From PVC group bacterium (GTDB taxonomy: Bacteria; Verrucomicrobiota; Kiritimatiellia; PWTM01), in assembly GCA_003563855.1 (NCBI GenBank), contig PWTM01000191.1:1-47643 (forward strand): DNA of 47,643 nt, read 5' to 3'. Made by a program: the position numbers and the translations under genes. The notes beneath the pieces are model-generated. The model made no database searches. It saw only the letters and a program-made list of their open reading frames with translations, and was not told where the DNA came from. Below, one piece after another: positions 22,054 to 31,877 of this stretch; position 1 is the stretch's first letter; every line of letters begins with the position of its first letter.

Positions 22054-22469
22054 AGTCGGGCGCGGAAGGCGGCGGGCATCCGCGCGACGCGGTTGTGCGC
22101 GTAGTCGTAGAAGGCCATCGCGGTGCGCGCGCGGGCCACCTCGCGGTGGGTGTCCACGTGCGTGACCAGGTAGAGCAGATCGAAGGCGGCGCGCCCGATC
22201 TCGCCGACCGCCACGCGGATGCGCAGTTCGTCGCCGTAGAACGCCTGCGCCCGGTACTCCACGGCGGCCCCGGTCATGATCAGCCCCGCGCCCCCCGCGT
22301 CGCGCTCGCTGAAGCCCCAACCGGCCAGCAGGCCGAGCCGCGCCTCCTGAAGCAGGCTCAGCAGCCGGTCATTGCCCAGGTGTCCGCCGTAGTTGACGTC
22401 CGCGATGCGCACGGTCAGCCGCGCCTCGTGCGCGAACCCGTCCGGGATCGGAATTTCGATGCGCGCCAT
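22029..22469 (-). CDS. Acyl-CoA thioesterase-like (hotdog fold)
   Basis: TVRIADVNYGGHLGNDRLLSLLQEARLGLL...AVEYRAQAFYGDELRIRVAVG. Confidence 0.8.
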   Translation of the reverse strand: MARIEIPIPDGFAHEARLTVRIADVNYGGHLGNDRLLSLLQEARLGLLAGWGFSERDAGGAGLIMTGAAVEYRAQAFYGDELRIRVAVGEIGRAAFDLLYLVTHVDTHREVARARTAMAFYDYAHNRVARMPAAFRARLGQGAGSE

Positions 22470-22517
22470 GCGGGCCTCCCCCCTCGCCCGACCTGCGGGC
22501 GTCGCCGGCGCGGCGCG

Positions 22518-24677
22518 TCAGGGCGCGTCGAGCCAGCGGAAGAAACGGACGAACGAACGGTTCACGTCCGCGCCGCCGATGTTCATGTCGTAAGGGTCGC
22601 GCCAGACGACGAAGACGGCGCGGCTCTCGCCCACGACGGTGACGTCGCCCCCGGAACCGGGCAAGACCGACTGCGCCGCGACGACGATCGTCAGGAGGTT
22701 CTGCCGCGGGCTCAGCAGGCCGGCGCTGTTGCGGATGACGCCCTTACGCTGGAGCAGCGTCAGCTCCGGTAGCGCGGCGGCGATATGCTCGCCGACGTCG
22801 GAGAGGTTCGTGAAGGGGCGTGCATCATACAGCCTCTGCGCCACGGCAACCGCCTCGGTGAGGTCCAGCCGTTCGGGATCCGGTTCTCCGGGCCACCGCT
22901 CGGCCGGGGCGTCGAGAAATGCCGCGAGCAGCGCGGCTCGGTGCGGCGTGCTCGGATTGACCAATCCATGGCGGAGCGTTCCCGGCTCGACCGTTGTGAA
23001 ACGGTCCATCACCTCCCGCAACCGGATGGCGCCACCGAGCGGGAGCGTCCGCCAAGGCCAATTCGCGAAGAAAAGAAGGAACCCGAGCTCGCCGACGGTC
23101 TCGAGGTTGTCCTCGCCGCGCACGTACATGTGCCAGGTGCCGTCGCTGTCCGGCGCGCCGTAGCTTACCCGGTCATTGATCTGTTCCAGGTTGCCGCCCG
23201 TGTCCGGCACACGCGCTTCCGCCACGGCCCAGTGCTGGTCCCACGACCAGTTGATTCGCGGATCGTCCACTTCCCACCGGCTCCCGATGCTCGTCGCGGG
23301 CGGGTCGGTCCTGCGAACGAAATGGTTCGCCCAATCGATGGCAAACGGCCCGATCGCATCGACGGCAGGGCCCGCCTGGTTGGCGCCTTGGTGCAGCGTG
23401 ACGTTCGCGAAGGAAAGCCCCGTCGGGAACTGCGGCAACGCGGGCGGTCCCCCGTCGGGATCGGGGATAACCTCGGCGGAAGACTGAAAGGTGAACGCCA
23501 CCACCCCGAACTGGCCGCTATCGGTGCCCGTGGCATCCCAGCCTCCGGCCGGTTGGGGCACGACCTGTGCCGCCGGCGCATCCGGCTGCGGGAATCCGCC
23601 GCCCACGAAAGCCGGCTGAATCGCAAGGGCGTAGGCGTTCGTGTTCGGGTCGCTGCCGACGAACGGGTACCAGAGCTCGACCCGTACGCGCGCCTCGAGG
23701 ACCACATTATCGCCATCCACGTTCCACCGTGTGTCCACCGCCACTTCGTTGATCATCGGTATCCGCTCGGTCGCGAATGTGTTCAGCGGACGCGGCGAGG
23801 GGGTCTGGCCGAGGTAGAAGCGGAGACCGTCGCGCATCGCGGAGGGGTCCGGCGCGCCCATGGCCTCGAACTGCCTGCGCACCTCGACCCAGTCGATGTC
23901 CGCGGCATTGCCGCCGATGAAAACCGGCTCGCGCGCCTCGCCGTCCGCCCTGTGGAAATAGCCGGTCGGGGCCAGGCTGTACGGGAAGAGGGTTCGGATG
24001 TCGCCCGTGATCCCCGGCACGTGCCGCAGCTCGGCCAGCGTCTCGATCCGGCGCCACGGCGACTCGCGGTCAGCGAGGAAGTTGTTCACGTTGGCCTCGC
24101 TGTTGATCTCGGGCAGGGTCGGGTGGTTGAGCCGGACCTCGCCGGGGTCGAGCCCGATCCCCCGCTCGTCCGCGCCGCCCGCGGTGTTCGCGTCGAGCAG
24201 CCCCGAGCAGTCCACGGCGATCCAGGCGAAGCGGCCGATGACGCGTGAACCCGCATTCGCCGGGTCCTCGCGGATGAGGACCCAACCTGCATTGCGGTCG
24301 TTCGGAAGAGGGCGCGGGATGTAGTCGAGCGCCTGCTGGCCATTCGCCAGCAACGCGGGCGCCGGGTTCGTGGGCCCCGACGACCGGTAGATGAAGCTGC
24401 CGGCGGGCTGGCCCTCGGGATAGAACTGGTTGTTGCTGACCATATCGTTGTCGATATGCGCCATCGCCCGCGCGAGGCCGACATGAACGAACTGGCGGGC
24501 GCGCGTGCCGTGAAGGTACGTGTCCGAGGAGAGCCGCTCGATCCGCATGGTCACCGCAAAACTGACGGCCAGCATCGTCAGCACGACAAGGAAGCCGAGC
24601 ACGATGACCAGGGCGATGCCCTCGCGCCCCGGCCGCCCCCGCGGTCGCTTCCGGTTCGTTCTCGCCGTCTTCGTCAT
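22518..24677 (-). CDS. Verru_Chthon cassette protein A-like / GspK-PilX-like protein
   Basis: REGIALVIVLGFLVVLTMLAVSFAVTMRIERLSSDTYLHGTRARQFVHVGLARA; large (about 719 aa), in a four-gene prepilin operon. Confidence 0.7.
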   Translation of the reverse strand: MTKTARTNRKRPRGRPGREGIALVIVLGFLVVLTMLAVSFAVTMRIERLSSDTYLHGTRARQFVHVGLARAMAHIDNDMVSNNQFYPEGQPAGSFIYRSSGPTNPAPALLANGQQALDYIPRPLPNDRNAGWVLIREDPANAGSRVIGRFAWIAVDCSGLLDANTAGGADERGIGLDPGEVRLNHPTLPEINSEANVNNFLADRESPWRRIETLAELRHVPGITGDIRTLFPYSLAPTGYFHRADGEAREPVFIGGNAADIDWVEVRRQFEAMGAPDPSAMRDGLRFYLGQTPSPRPLNTFATERIPMINEVAVDTRWNVDGDNVVLEARVRVELWYPFVGSDPNTNAYALAIQPAFVGGGFPQPDAPAAQVVPQPAGGWDATGTDSGQFGVVAFTFQSSAEVIPDPDGGPPALPQFPTGLSFANVTLHQGANQAGPAVDAIGPFAIDWANHFVRRTDPPATSIGSRWEVDDPRINWSWDQHWAVAEARVPDTGGNLEQINDRVSYGAPDSDGTWHMYVRGEDNLETVGELGFLLFFANWPWRTLPLGGAIRLREVMDRFTTVEPGTLRHGLVNPSTPHRAALLAAFLDAPAERWPGEPDPERLDLTEAVAVAQRLYDARPFTNLSDVGEHIAAALPELTLLQRKGVIRNSAGLLSPRQNLLTIVVAAQSVLPGSGGDVTVVGESRAVFVVWRDPYDMNIGGADVNRSFVRFFRWLDAP

Positions 24678-24712
24678 CGGTCGGTGCTCCAGCGCACGGC
24701 GCGCGCAGGCCC

Positions 24713-25576
24713 TCAACGGTTGGGCCGGTAGTAGCCGTGCGCGTTGTAGAAGAAAATCCGCTGGTGGTAGCGGCGGACATTGCGTTCGACGAACTGCCGG
24801 GCAGGCGCGCCGCCCCCGCCGATGCCGAAAAGCTCCGCCGCGCGAATGGCGTCCTGCGGCGAGAGCAGCTCGAGTTGAACGTCAAGGTAGGCGATCCTGT
24901 CCTCGTCCGTGCGCGCGTCGCCCCCGCTCGGAATGTCGATACCCGTATGGCTCCGCAGGTACATGAACCGCGCCGCGCGCACGTTCTGGATCATGACGTC
25001 GGCTCTTCTCCACGCCGTGTCATACGTCCCCGCGGTCGGGTTGTCCGCCCATCCAGCAACGTTGTAGCGCGCCATCGGGTCGTCGTAGTACTCGCTGCGC
25101 ATGAGCTCATAGCGGTGGTCGATGAATCGATCGCCGATGCGCTGGTTGCGGATCCGGTAGAGGACGATCTTTGTCTCGCGGGGGCGATCCCTGTTGGGCA
25201 CGTTGACCGGCGCGACGAACACCAGCTCGCGCGGACCGGCCGCGGTCTGGCCCAGGTAGTGCGGCGGCCGCACGCTGGGACGCGTGGGCACCGTCCGCAG
25301 CAGCAGGTACGGCGGCTCGTCGGCCGTCGAGGGGTCGTCGAACATCGCGGTCTGAATGTCGCGCGCCATGAAGTCGAGGACGGCGCGCGCATTGGCGTTG
25401 ACCTCCGCCACACGCGTGCCGGTCCGCATCGCCGCGGTGGCGTCGGTGAAGAGCTGGCCGATGAGCAGGACCATGATCGCGAGGATGCCGATGGCGGCGA
25501 CGATCTCGATCAGGGTGAAGCCCGCCCGCGCGGTGCGTCGGGCCGCGGCCGGGGATAGAGCCTCGCGCGTCTTCAT
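24713..25576 (-). CDS. Prepilin-type N-terminal methylation protein (PilW-like; Verru_Chthon cassette C-like)
   Basis: RTARAGFTLIEIVAAIGILAIMVLLIGQLFTDATAAM; class III signal. Confidence 0.8.
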   Translation of the reverse strand: MKTREALSPAAARRTARAGFTLIEIVAAIGILAIMVLLIGQLFTDATAAMRTGTRVAEVNANARAVLDFMARDIQTAMFDDPSTADEPPYLLLRTVPTRPSVRPPHYLGQTAAGPRELVFVAPVNVPNRDRPRETKIVLYRIRNQRIGDRFIDHRYELMRSEYYDDPMARYNVAGWADNPTAGTYDTAWRRADVMIQNVRAARFMYLRSHTGIDIPSGGDARTDEDRIAYLDVQLELLSPQDAIRAAELFGIGGGGAPARQFVERNVRRYHQRIFFYNAHGYYRPNR

Positions 25577-25596
25577 GGCGATGTCCGGTTGGGTGT

Positions 25597-26124
25597 TCAC
25601 GGCCCCTCGAAGCGATAGATTTCGGTGTAGAAGTAGTAGGCGTCCTCGTCCGCCGTCGAGCCGAACTCCTCGGGCCAGACCCAGAGCCGCAGCCGCCGGA
25701 CCCGTCCGCCTTCCCCGTCCGAGGCGACGAGCCGGTAGCGCAACGCGTACTGGGGCCCAAGCGAGCTGTCCCCAGCCGGAACGTAGCGGTTCGTGTGGAT
25801 GCGGTCCTCGTCCTCGTTGACGCGATTCGCGCGCGCCGCGAGCTGCTCCGGGTTTACCCATAGACCGAGGCCGGGCGCGGCCGGGGTTGCGGCCGTGAAA
25901 TTGCCCCAGGTCCGGTCCGGCGATTGCGCCAGCCCGCGGAAGCTGTTGAACGTCTCCTCGGCGAACATCGAGGCTCGCGTCTCGTTCAGGCTCGCCCGCC
26001 CGGCGTCGAGCCCGCCGGGAAACATGCCGAAGGCGGCCATGATCCCGACGGAGACCACCAGCAGGGCGAGCGCTACCTCGACCAGCGAGAACCCCGCGCG
26101 GATGGCCTGGCGGCGCGTCTTCAT
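25597..26124 (-). CDS. Prepilin-type protein (PilV/GspI-like; Verru_Chthon cassette B-like)
   Basis: MKTRRQAIRAGFSLVEVALALLVVSVGIMAAFGMFPGG. Confidence 0.82.
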   Translation of the reverse strand: MKTRRQAIRAGFSLVEVALALLVVSVGIMAAFGMFPGGLDAGRASLNETRASMFAEETFNSFRGLAQSPDRTWGNFTAATPAAPGLGLWVNPEQLAARANRVNEDEDRIHTNRYVPAGDSSLGPQYALRYRLVASDGEGGRVRRLRLWVWPEEFGSTADEDAYYFYTEIYRFEGP

Positions 26125-26807
26125 TAGTCCTCTCCGTGCCGGTTGAACTGCGGCAGCCCCGTCCACTGGTAGACCTGCACCGAGATCTGCACGCCGCGGT
26201 CCTGGATCGTCGGTTCCGTGGCTCCAGGCGCGAGGAACCCCTCGTTCAGGAAGACCTCCGGCGCCGTGCTCTTCGACGCGAGCGAGCCGTTCGGGGCGAA
26301 GGTGAGCGTCGGTTGGTCTGACCAGACGCCGGGGTTGGTCGAGCGGTGGTTGCTGACACTGGCGTGCAGGCCCATGATGTTTACCGTGGGCCGCGGGGTC
26401 CGGTCGAAGAACACCCCCGGGGACAGAAACGTCCACTCGCGGACCGGCTCGATAACGCGCGCTCCGGACTGGGGATCGATCGTCTCGTCGTACCCCCCGT
26501 AGGCCCGGAAGTTGACGTTGCTGGCGATGACCGTGCCGCCGCTCTCGATGCGGTCCGCCGGCACGTTGCGGGGGAAGACCACGTGCGTGGTCCGGCGCTG
26601 GGTGATGGCCCACTGCCGGGCGAGGTGGATGGTGCCCTTGAGCTGGTTGGCCGAGATCTCGACCTGCGTCGCCTGCCCGATGTTGGAGATCGTGGTCATC
26701 GCGATCACCAGCAGCAGGCCGATGATCCCGATGACGACCAGCAACTCGACCAGCGTGAACGCCGCTGTCCGCCGCCGGTTTTGCCTCCTGGCGTCTCGCA
26801 CGCGCAT
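26124..26807 (-). CDS. Prepilin-type protein (GspH-like; Verru_Chthon cassette D-like)
   Basis: RRTAAFTLVELLVVIGIIGLLLVIAMTTISNIGQATQ; stop overlaps next start by one base. Confidence 0.82.
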   Translation of the reverse strand: MRVRDARRQNRRRTAAFTLVELLVVIGIIGLLLVIAMTTISNIGQATQVEISANQLKGTIHLARQWAITQRRTTHVVFPRNVPADRIESGGTVIASNVNFRAYGGYDETIDPQSGARVIEPVREWTFLSPGVFFDRTPRPTVNIMGLHASVSNHRSTNPGVWSDQPTLTFAPNGSLASKSTAPEVFLNEGFLAPGATEPTIQDRGVQISVQVYQWTGLPQFNRHGED

Positions 26808-26928
26808 AGGCTTCCATGCCCCCGGGCCGCACCGCTCCTGCGACCGTCTGCAGTAGAGCAGGAAGCGGCCCCGATTCCAAGCGCGATTTTCAAGGCCGCG
26901 GGTTCTTCCCGCCCGCCCCGCTTCCCGC

Positions 26929-28581
26929 TCAGCGGCCGGGCGCGCGGGCGCGGGCGGCAAGAGGGTCGTGCCGCACCGCGTTGCGGCGGGCGAAGGCCGA
27001 CGTCCAGAAGGCGCGCAGCGCGGCCTCCAGCTCGGCCGGCGTCGCGCCGTCAAGCGCGGCCGCCACGGCGCGGTCGTTGTCCGGGTCGCGGGCGAAGGCC
27101 TCGAGATAGCGTTCGGGCAGCGCGGCGAAACGCCGGTGCTCGCCCAGCGGGGCGCCCTTCTGCAGGAAATACACCAGGCCCCAGGCGCGGGCGTAGTTCT
27201 CCGCCCGCGTCCGGGCGGTGCCCCCGGCCGCGTAGAAGTCCGCGTAGCTCATCCGGAGGAGCCGGTCGAGCGCCAGCCGGTCTTCCGCCACCAGCCGGTC
27301 AAGCACATCGGCGTGCCGCGTGACCTCGCCGATGCGGACATTCTCCCCGCGGATGTCCGCGCCCTCGAAGAACGCGGCGTGGCCCTCGTTGAACCAGACG
27401 CCCGGGGGACGGCCGCCCAGCGCGTAGTGCAGGTACTGGTGGAACGCCTCGTGGACAACCGTGCCGAGAATCCAGGCGCGCTGCTCGCGCGGCGAGGCCC
27501 CGGATCGCGGGCGCACGACCAGCTCGCCGCGCGCGGCGATCCAGGCGCCGCCCGACCACCGGAGCTCCGGTCCCACGTACCGCGCGTAGTCCTCGGCGTC
27601 GCCGAAAATCCGCACCACGCTGACGGCCTCGACCGGCGTGCGCGGCGGGACGAGCGCCTCGAAGGCGCGGCGCAGCGGCTCGACGTCGCGCTGGATCTGC
27701 CGCACGACCGGGGCCCGCCGGCCGGGCAGGTTCGACACGATGATGTAGTGGGGCGTCTCCACATACCACCAGCCGGACAGGCCCCGGATGCTGTCGATGG
27801 CCCGCTGGCGGCTGGTCACGAAGGCGCCGGAACGCTCCGCCTCGCCGGGCGCGGCGAGGGACGCGTAGCGTTCCTGGGCGGCCGGGCCGGCCCCGGGCCG
27901 CGCGGTGCGCGAGAGGCCGGCGAGAAAGACGGCCGGGAGATCGCGCTCGAACGCCTCGAGGTCCACGTCCGACGTGAACTCGAAGAGCGCGAAGTAGCCG
28001 TGCCCGGCGTCCGGCGCGAAGGCGTCGGGCCGGAAGGCGAACGCCACGCCGAGCCGGACGGGCGGACCGCCGGCGAAGCGGTAGAGGCGCGCCTCCGCGA
28101 TCCGCGACGGGGCGGCGAGCGGCTGCGGCTCGCCCTCGATGCGCGCGTCGGCGAACGTCTCGATCCACCGGCGCCATTCGGCCGGCGTCTCTGGCGCAGG
28201 CGATCCGGCGACGATCCGCTCGTACTCTTCGCGCGCCACGTGGGGCCGCGGCCAGGCGCGGGGGAAGAGGGCCGTGGCCTTGCCGAGCGTCATCCGGGTT
28301 CCGCCCGCGTCCTCCCAGCGGCCGAGAAATTGCGAGGCGTACCAGAAGGCGCGCGGCGCCCGCGTCTCGAAGAGCCGCCCGTCCGGGCCCCGGTACGTGC
28401 GTAGCGTCGGCGGGGGCAGCCCGACCGCCCGGGCATCGCGCAGCATCGGAACCGAGAGCCCCTCGCCCGGGACGTCGACCGTCCCGCGTATCGCCACGCG
28501 CGCCGGCCGCTGTGCCCGCGCGCCCGCCGCGAGCGCCAATCCCGCCGCCAGCCGCCACCCGATGCCCCATAGCCGGTCCAT
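26929..28581 (-). CDS. Exported gluzincin-like peptidase (HExxH)
   Basis: Signal-like MDRLWGIGWRLAAGLALAAGARAQ; TVVHEAFHQYLHYALGGRPPGVWFNEGHAAFFEG. Confidence 0.75.
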   Translation of the reverse strand: MDRLWGIGWRLAAGLALAAGARAQRPARVAIRGTVDVPGEGLSVPMLRDARAVGLPPPTLRTYRGPDGRLFETRAPRAFWYASQFLGRWEDAGGTRMTLGKATALFPRAWPRPHVAREEYERIVAGSPAPETPAEWRRWIETFADARIEGEPQPLAAPSRIAEARLYRFAGGPPVRLGVAFAFRPDAFAPDAGHGYFALFEFTSDVDLEAFERDLPAVFLAGLSRTARPGAGPAAQERYASLAAPGEAERSGAFVTSRQRAIDSIRGLSGWWYVETPHYIIVSNLPGRRAPVVRQIQRDVEPLRRAFEALVPPRTPVEAVSVVRIFGDAEDYARYVGPELRWSGGAWIAARGELVVRPRSGASPREQRAWILGTVVHEAFHQYLHYALGGRPPGVWFNEGHAAFFEGADIRGENVRIGEVTRHADVLDRLVAEDRLALDRLLRMSYADFYAAGGTARTRAENYARAWGLVYFLQKGAPLGEHRRFAALPERYLEAFARDPDNDRAVAAALDGATPAELEAALRAFWTSAFARRNAVRHDPLAARARAPGR

Positions 28582-28646
28582 ACGAGCTACAAGACCACAC
28601 CCCGCCCCGCTCCGCAAGCGCTCGCCAGGGGGAATCTTCCCCCCCC

Positions 28647-29035
28647 TTTCCCCAGTTCTCGCCGTACAGGGGGGTATCTCCCAAGGCGGCGATAACGTAG
28701 ACCGGAGCGTGCCCCCCGGGGACGCACGCTCCAGCCGGGCCGACCAAGGGTACGAGAACCTCGCGGACCAGGACCGTGCCGCGCGGGAGCGTGGCGTTCC
28801 CGGCCCGGGGGGCAGATATCCACCTGCTACACTTCTACCGGCGTCTCTTGCGCTGCCAAAAGCGTGACGCGGCATGGAGTGCGGCGGCAGAGGGCGAAGC
28901 CCGGCGACGCCGCTTTCGGTTGGCGGGGTCACGCGGTGTCTGGTGAGGCGAAGGTGTCGCCGTCCCGGACGCGGGACGCGCCCGGGACTCTGCCACCGCA
29001 CTCCAGAGGCTGAAGCCCGGCAGCAGTGCCGCTAA
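28647..29035 (-). repeat. Composite R1-R2-(GAGAACTGGGGAAA) element, inverted copy
   Basis: On the minus strand: R1 (29035-28872), R2 (about 28825-28666), GAGAACTGGGGAAA (28660-28647), the same order as 2068-2537 on the plus strand. Confidence 0.85.
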
Positions 29036-29357
29036 ACCTGGATTGCCCGGCATGTCGCACCGGAGTCCCCGCCTCGGGGGGGCGAAATCGGACGCACCAC
29101 GCCTGCCTCACCTCCGCGCGGGATTCACCCGCGAATCACGTCGCGCACCACCTGCGGGCTTTCGCATTTCGGAAACGCGCGAAGCCGGCCCACCCCAACA
29201 CTCTACGCAGACCGGGCGGCGAAAACTGGGGAATGTCCTCCTCCCCAGGAGGCGAAGCAGAGAGACCTGGAAATCCTCAACCGCCGCGCTGCGGCGTTGA
29301 ACGAAGAGGCCGAGGACGTCCTCGCCTACCAGGTGCCCCTGTGAGACGGGGCGAACT

Positions 29358-29981
29358 CTACCGGGTGCCGAGACCGTCATGTTGCCTATCCGTCCCGTCC
29401 AGCAGCGCCAGCAGCTCGGCCACGGGCAGGCCGATGACGTTGGTGACCGAGCCCCGGACCCAGCGGACCATGCCCGCGGCGGCGCCCTGGATCGCGTACC
29501 CCCCGGCCTTGTCATACGGCTCGGGCGAGGCCGCGTAGCGCGCGATCTCCCCGGGGGCCAGCGCGCGGAACTGCACCGCGGTTCGGACGGCGCACCGCCG
29601 CCGCCGGGGCCGGCGGCCCGGCGCTTCCTCGAGGGCGCAGAGCCCGGTGATGACGGCATGCGTGCGGCCGGCGAGCGTGCGCAGCATGGCCGTCGCCTCG
29701 GCCGCGTCCCGCGGCTTGCCGAAAATGCGCGGGCCAAGCGCCACGACGGTGTCGCACCCGATGACGATGCGCGGCCGTCGCGGCGGGCCGAGCCGCGCGG
29801 CGACTGCGTCCGCCTTCTCCGCGGCCGCGCGCCGGGCGAAGGCGGCCGGCGCCTCGCCGGCCCGCGGCGTCTCGTCGATATCCGGCGCCCGGACGCGGAA
29901 CCGCAGGCCGGCCTCGCGCAGGAGCCGCCGACGCCGGGGCGAGGCGCTGGCCAGGATAAGGTCGGGCGCCGGGCCGCTCAT
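29358..29981 (-). CDS. maf: Maf-family nucleotide pyrophosphatase
   Basis: LILASASPRRRRLLREAGLRFRV; IVIGCDTVVALGPRIFGKPRDAAEATAMLRTLAGRTHAVITGL. Confidence 0.92.
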   Translation of the reverse strand: MSGPAPDLILASASPRRRRLLREAGLRFRVRAPDIDETPRAGEAPAAFARRAAAEKADAVAARLGPPRRPRIVIGCDTVVALGPRIFGKPRDAAEATAMLRTLAGRTHAVITGLCALEEAPGRRPRRRRCAVRTAVQFRALAPGEIARYAASPEPYDKAGGYAIQGAAAGMVRWVRGSVTNVIGLPVAELLALLDGTDRQHDGLGTR

Positions 29982-30580
29982 CCGCGGCCCGTCAGCGCGG
30001 CGCGCACGAGGTCCTCGACCGATTCCCCGGCCACCTGCGCCGCCGTCAGCGACTGCACCATCCGCTGCGCCTCCGCCTGCGCGTAGCCGAGCGCGATCAG
30101 CGCCAGCAGGGTGTCGCGCCGCCGCCGGCCCGGATCGTCGAGCGGCTCGCCGCCGGCCTTCGCCTCGAGCGCCTCGGCCTCGCTCAGGCGGCTGCGCAGC
30201 TCGACGACGATGCGTTCGGCCGTCCGGCGCCCGATGCCGCGGATGCGGCTGAGCCGCTTGACGTCGCCCTCCGCAACCGCCGCGGTGAACTCGCGCGGCG
30301 TCAGCCCGCTGAGCGCGCCGAGCGCGAGGCGCGGCCCGATGCCGCTGATCTCGATCAGCATCCGGAAGAGCCGGCGCTCAGCCTCGGTCGCGAAGCCGAA
30401 GAGCAGGTGCGCGTCCTCGCGGACGTGGTCGTGCAGGAGCAGCCGGCACCGCCCGCCCGGGGCCGGGAGCCGGTCGTAGGAACTCAGAGGGATGAAGACC
30501 TCGTAGCCGAGCCCGCCCGCCTGCACGATCACGTGCGTCGGCTCCTTCTCGACGATCTCCCCCTCGACGAACGCGAGCAT
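29978..30580 (-). CDS. ruvA: Holliday junction helicase subunit RuvA
   Basis: MLAFVEGEIVEKEPTHVIVQAGGLGYEVFIPLSSYDRLP; HVREDAHLLFGFATEAERRLFRMLIEISGIGPRLALGALSGL. Confidence 0.94.
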   Translation of the reverse strand: MLAFVEGEIVEKEPTHVIVQAGGLGYEVFIPLSSYDRLPAPGGRCRLLLHDHVREDAHLLFGFATEAERRLFRMLIEISGIGPRLALGALSGLTPREFTAAVAEGDVKRLSRIRGIGRRTAERIVVELRSRLSEAEALEAKAGGEPLDDPGRRRRDTLLALIALGYAQAEAQRMVQSLTAAQVAGESVEDLVRAALTGRG

Positions 30581-30622
30581 GCGATCCCTCCTCCCGGCGC
30601 CGGCGCGCCCGATGTGCACGCG

Positions 30623-31642
30623 CTAGAGCAGCCGCGGCGATTCCGCCCGACCTGTCGGATCCCGGCCCGTCGTCGCATAGGCGCGCGGCAGCGCGACGCG
30701 GCCCTGCGGGGTGCGCTTCACATAGCCTTCCTGGATCAGGTAGGGCTCGTAGACCTCCTCGATCGTGCCCGGCTCCTCGCCGACGCAGACCGCCAGCGAG
30801 CCGACGCCCACCGGGCCCCCGGCGAAACGCTCGATCAGGGCGTCGAGTATCCGCTTGTCCATCTCGTCGAGCCCGTTCTCGTCGATATCGAGCAGCCGCA
30901 ACGCGCGGTCGGCGATGGGGCGGTCGATGCGGTTGTCCGCGCGCACCTGCGCGAAGTCGCGCACGCGACGCAGGAGGTTGTTGGCGATCCGTGGCGTCCC
31001 GCGCGCGCGCCGGGCGATCTCCATCGCGCCGTCCTCCTCGACCGCGACGTTCAGGATCCGCGCCGAACGCTCCACGATAGCCTGCAGCGCCTCCGGCGGG
31101 GAGTAATCGAGCCGCGCCGTCATCGCGAAGCGCGAACGCAGCGGGGCGGTCAGCAGGCCGCTGCGCGTGGTCGCGCCCACGAGCGTGAAGCGCGGCAGGT
31201 TCAGCCGCACCGAGCGCGCGTTCGGCCCCTGGTCGATCATGATGTCGATGACGAAGTCCTCCATCGCCGAGTAGAGGTACTCCTCGACGGCGCGCTGCAT
31301 CCGGTGGATTTCGTCGATGAAGACCACGTCGCCGGGCTCGATGCTCGTGAGCAGCCCGGCCAGGTCGCCCGGCTTGTCGATGACCGGACCGGACGTCGCC
31401 CGCACGTGCACGCCCATCGCCTCGGCCAGGATGTAGGCGAGCGTCGTCTTGCCCAGTCCGGGCGGACCCGAGAGCAGGACGTGGTCCAGGCTCTCGCCGC
31501 GGCCGCGCGCGGCCTCGACGAAGAGCTCGAGCCGTTCGCGCACCTTGTCCTGCCCGATGAAATCGGCGAACCGCGAGGGGCGAAGCCCGATCTCGAACTC
31601 GCGGTCGGGCCGGTTCAGCGCTTCAGTGGCGTGATCCGTCAT
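30623..31642 (-). CDS. ruvB: Holliday junction helicase subunit RuvB
   Basis: [58 protein letters not shown]. Confidence 0.96.
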   Translation of the reverse strand: MTDHATEALNRPDREFEIGLRPSRFADFIGQDKVRERLELFVEAARGRGESLDHVLLSGPPGLGKTTLAYILAEAMGVHVRATSGPVIDKPGDLAGLLTSIEPGDVVFIDEIHRMQRAVEEYLYSAMEDFVIDIMIDQGPNARSVRLNLPRFTLVGATTRSGLLTAPLRSRFAMTARLDYSPPEALQAIVERSARILNVAVEEDGAMEIARRARGTPRIANNLLRRVRDFAQVRADNRIDRPIADRALRLLDIDENGLDEMDKRILDALIERFAGGPVGVGSLAVCVGEEPGTIEEVYEPYLIQEGYVKRTPQGRVALPRAYATTGRDPTGRAESPRLL

Positions 31643-31650
31643 GCGCCGAG

Positions 31651-31680
31651 ACGTTACCCCACCGCCCCCGCCCGCGGCAA
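31651..31680 (-). promoter_or_regulatory. Sigma70-like promoter of ruvB-ruvA-maf
   Basis: Minus strand TTGCCG (31680-31675), N18, TAACGT (31656-31651), 8 nt, ATG. Confidence 0.5.
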
Positions 31681-31718
31681 GAAGGGCGCGGGGGGTGAGG
31701 GGAGGGGGGGAGGGGAAA

Positions 31719-31757
31719 CGCTCAACGCTCAACGTTCAACGTTCAACGTTCAACGGG
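31719..31757. repeat. Heptamer array H3 (CGTTCAA class, reverse of H1)
   Basis: cgctcaa cgctcaa cgttcaa cgttcaa cgttcaa cg. Confidence 0.9.
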
Positions 31758-31815
31758 GCGACGCCTTCGGCCCGCGCGAATCCGGGCGGTTCCACCCCCG
31801 CCGCGGCAACCCGCC

Positions 31816-31874
31816 CCCCACTGATCACTGCTCACTGATCACCGATCACTGCCGACTGCCCACTGCCCACTGCC
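31816..31874. repeat. Heptamer array H4 (GATCACT class)
   Basis: ccccact gatcact gctcact gatcacc gatcact gccgact gcccact gcccact gcc. Confidence 0.9.
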
Positions 31875-31877
31875 AGG

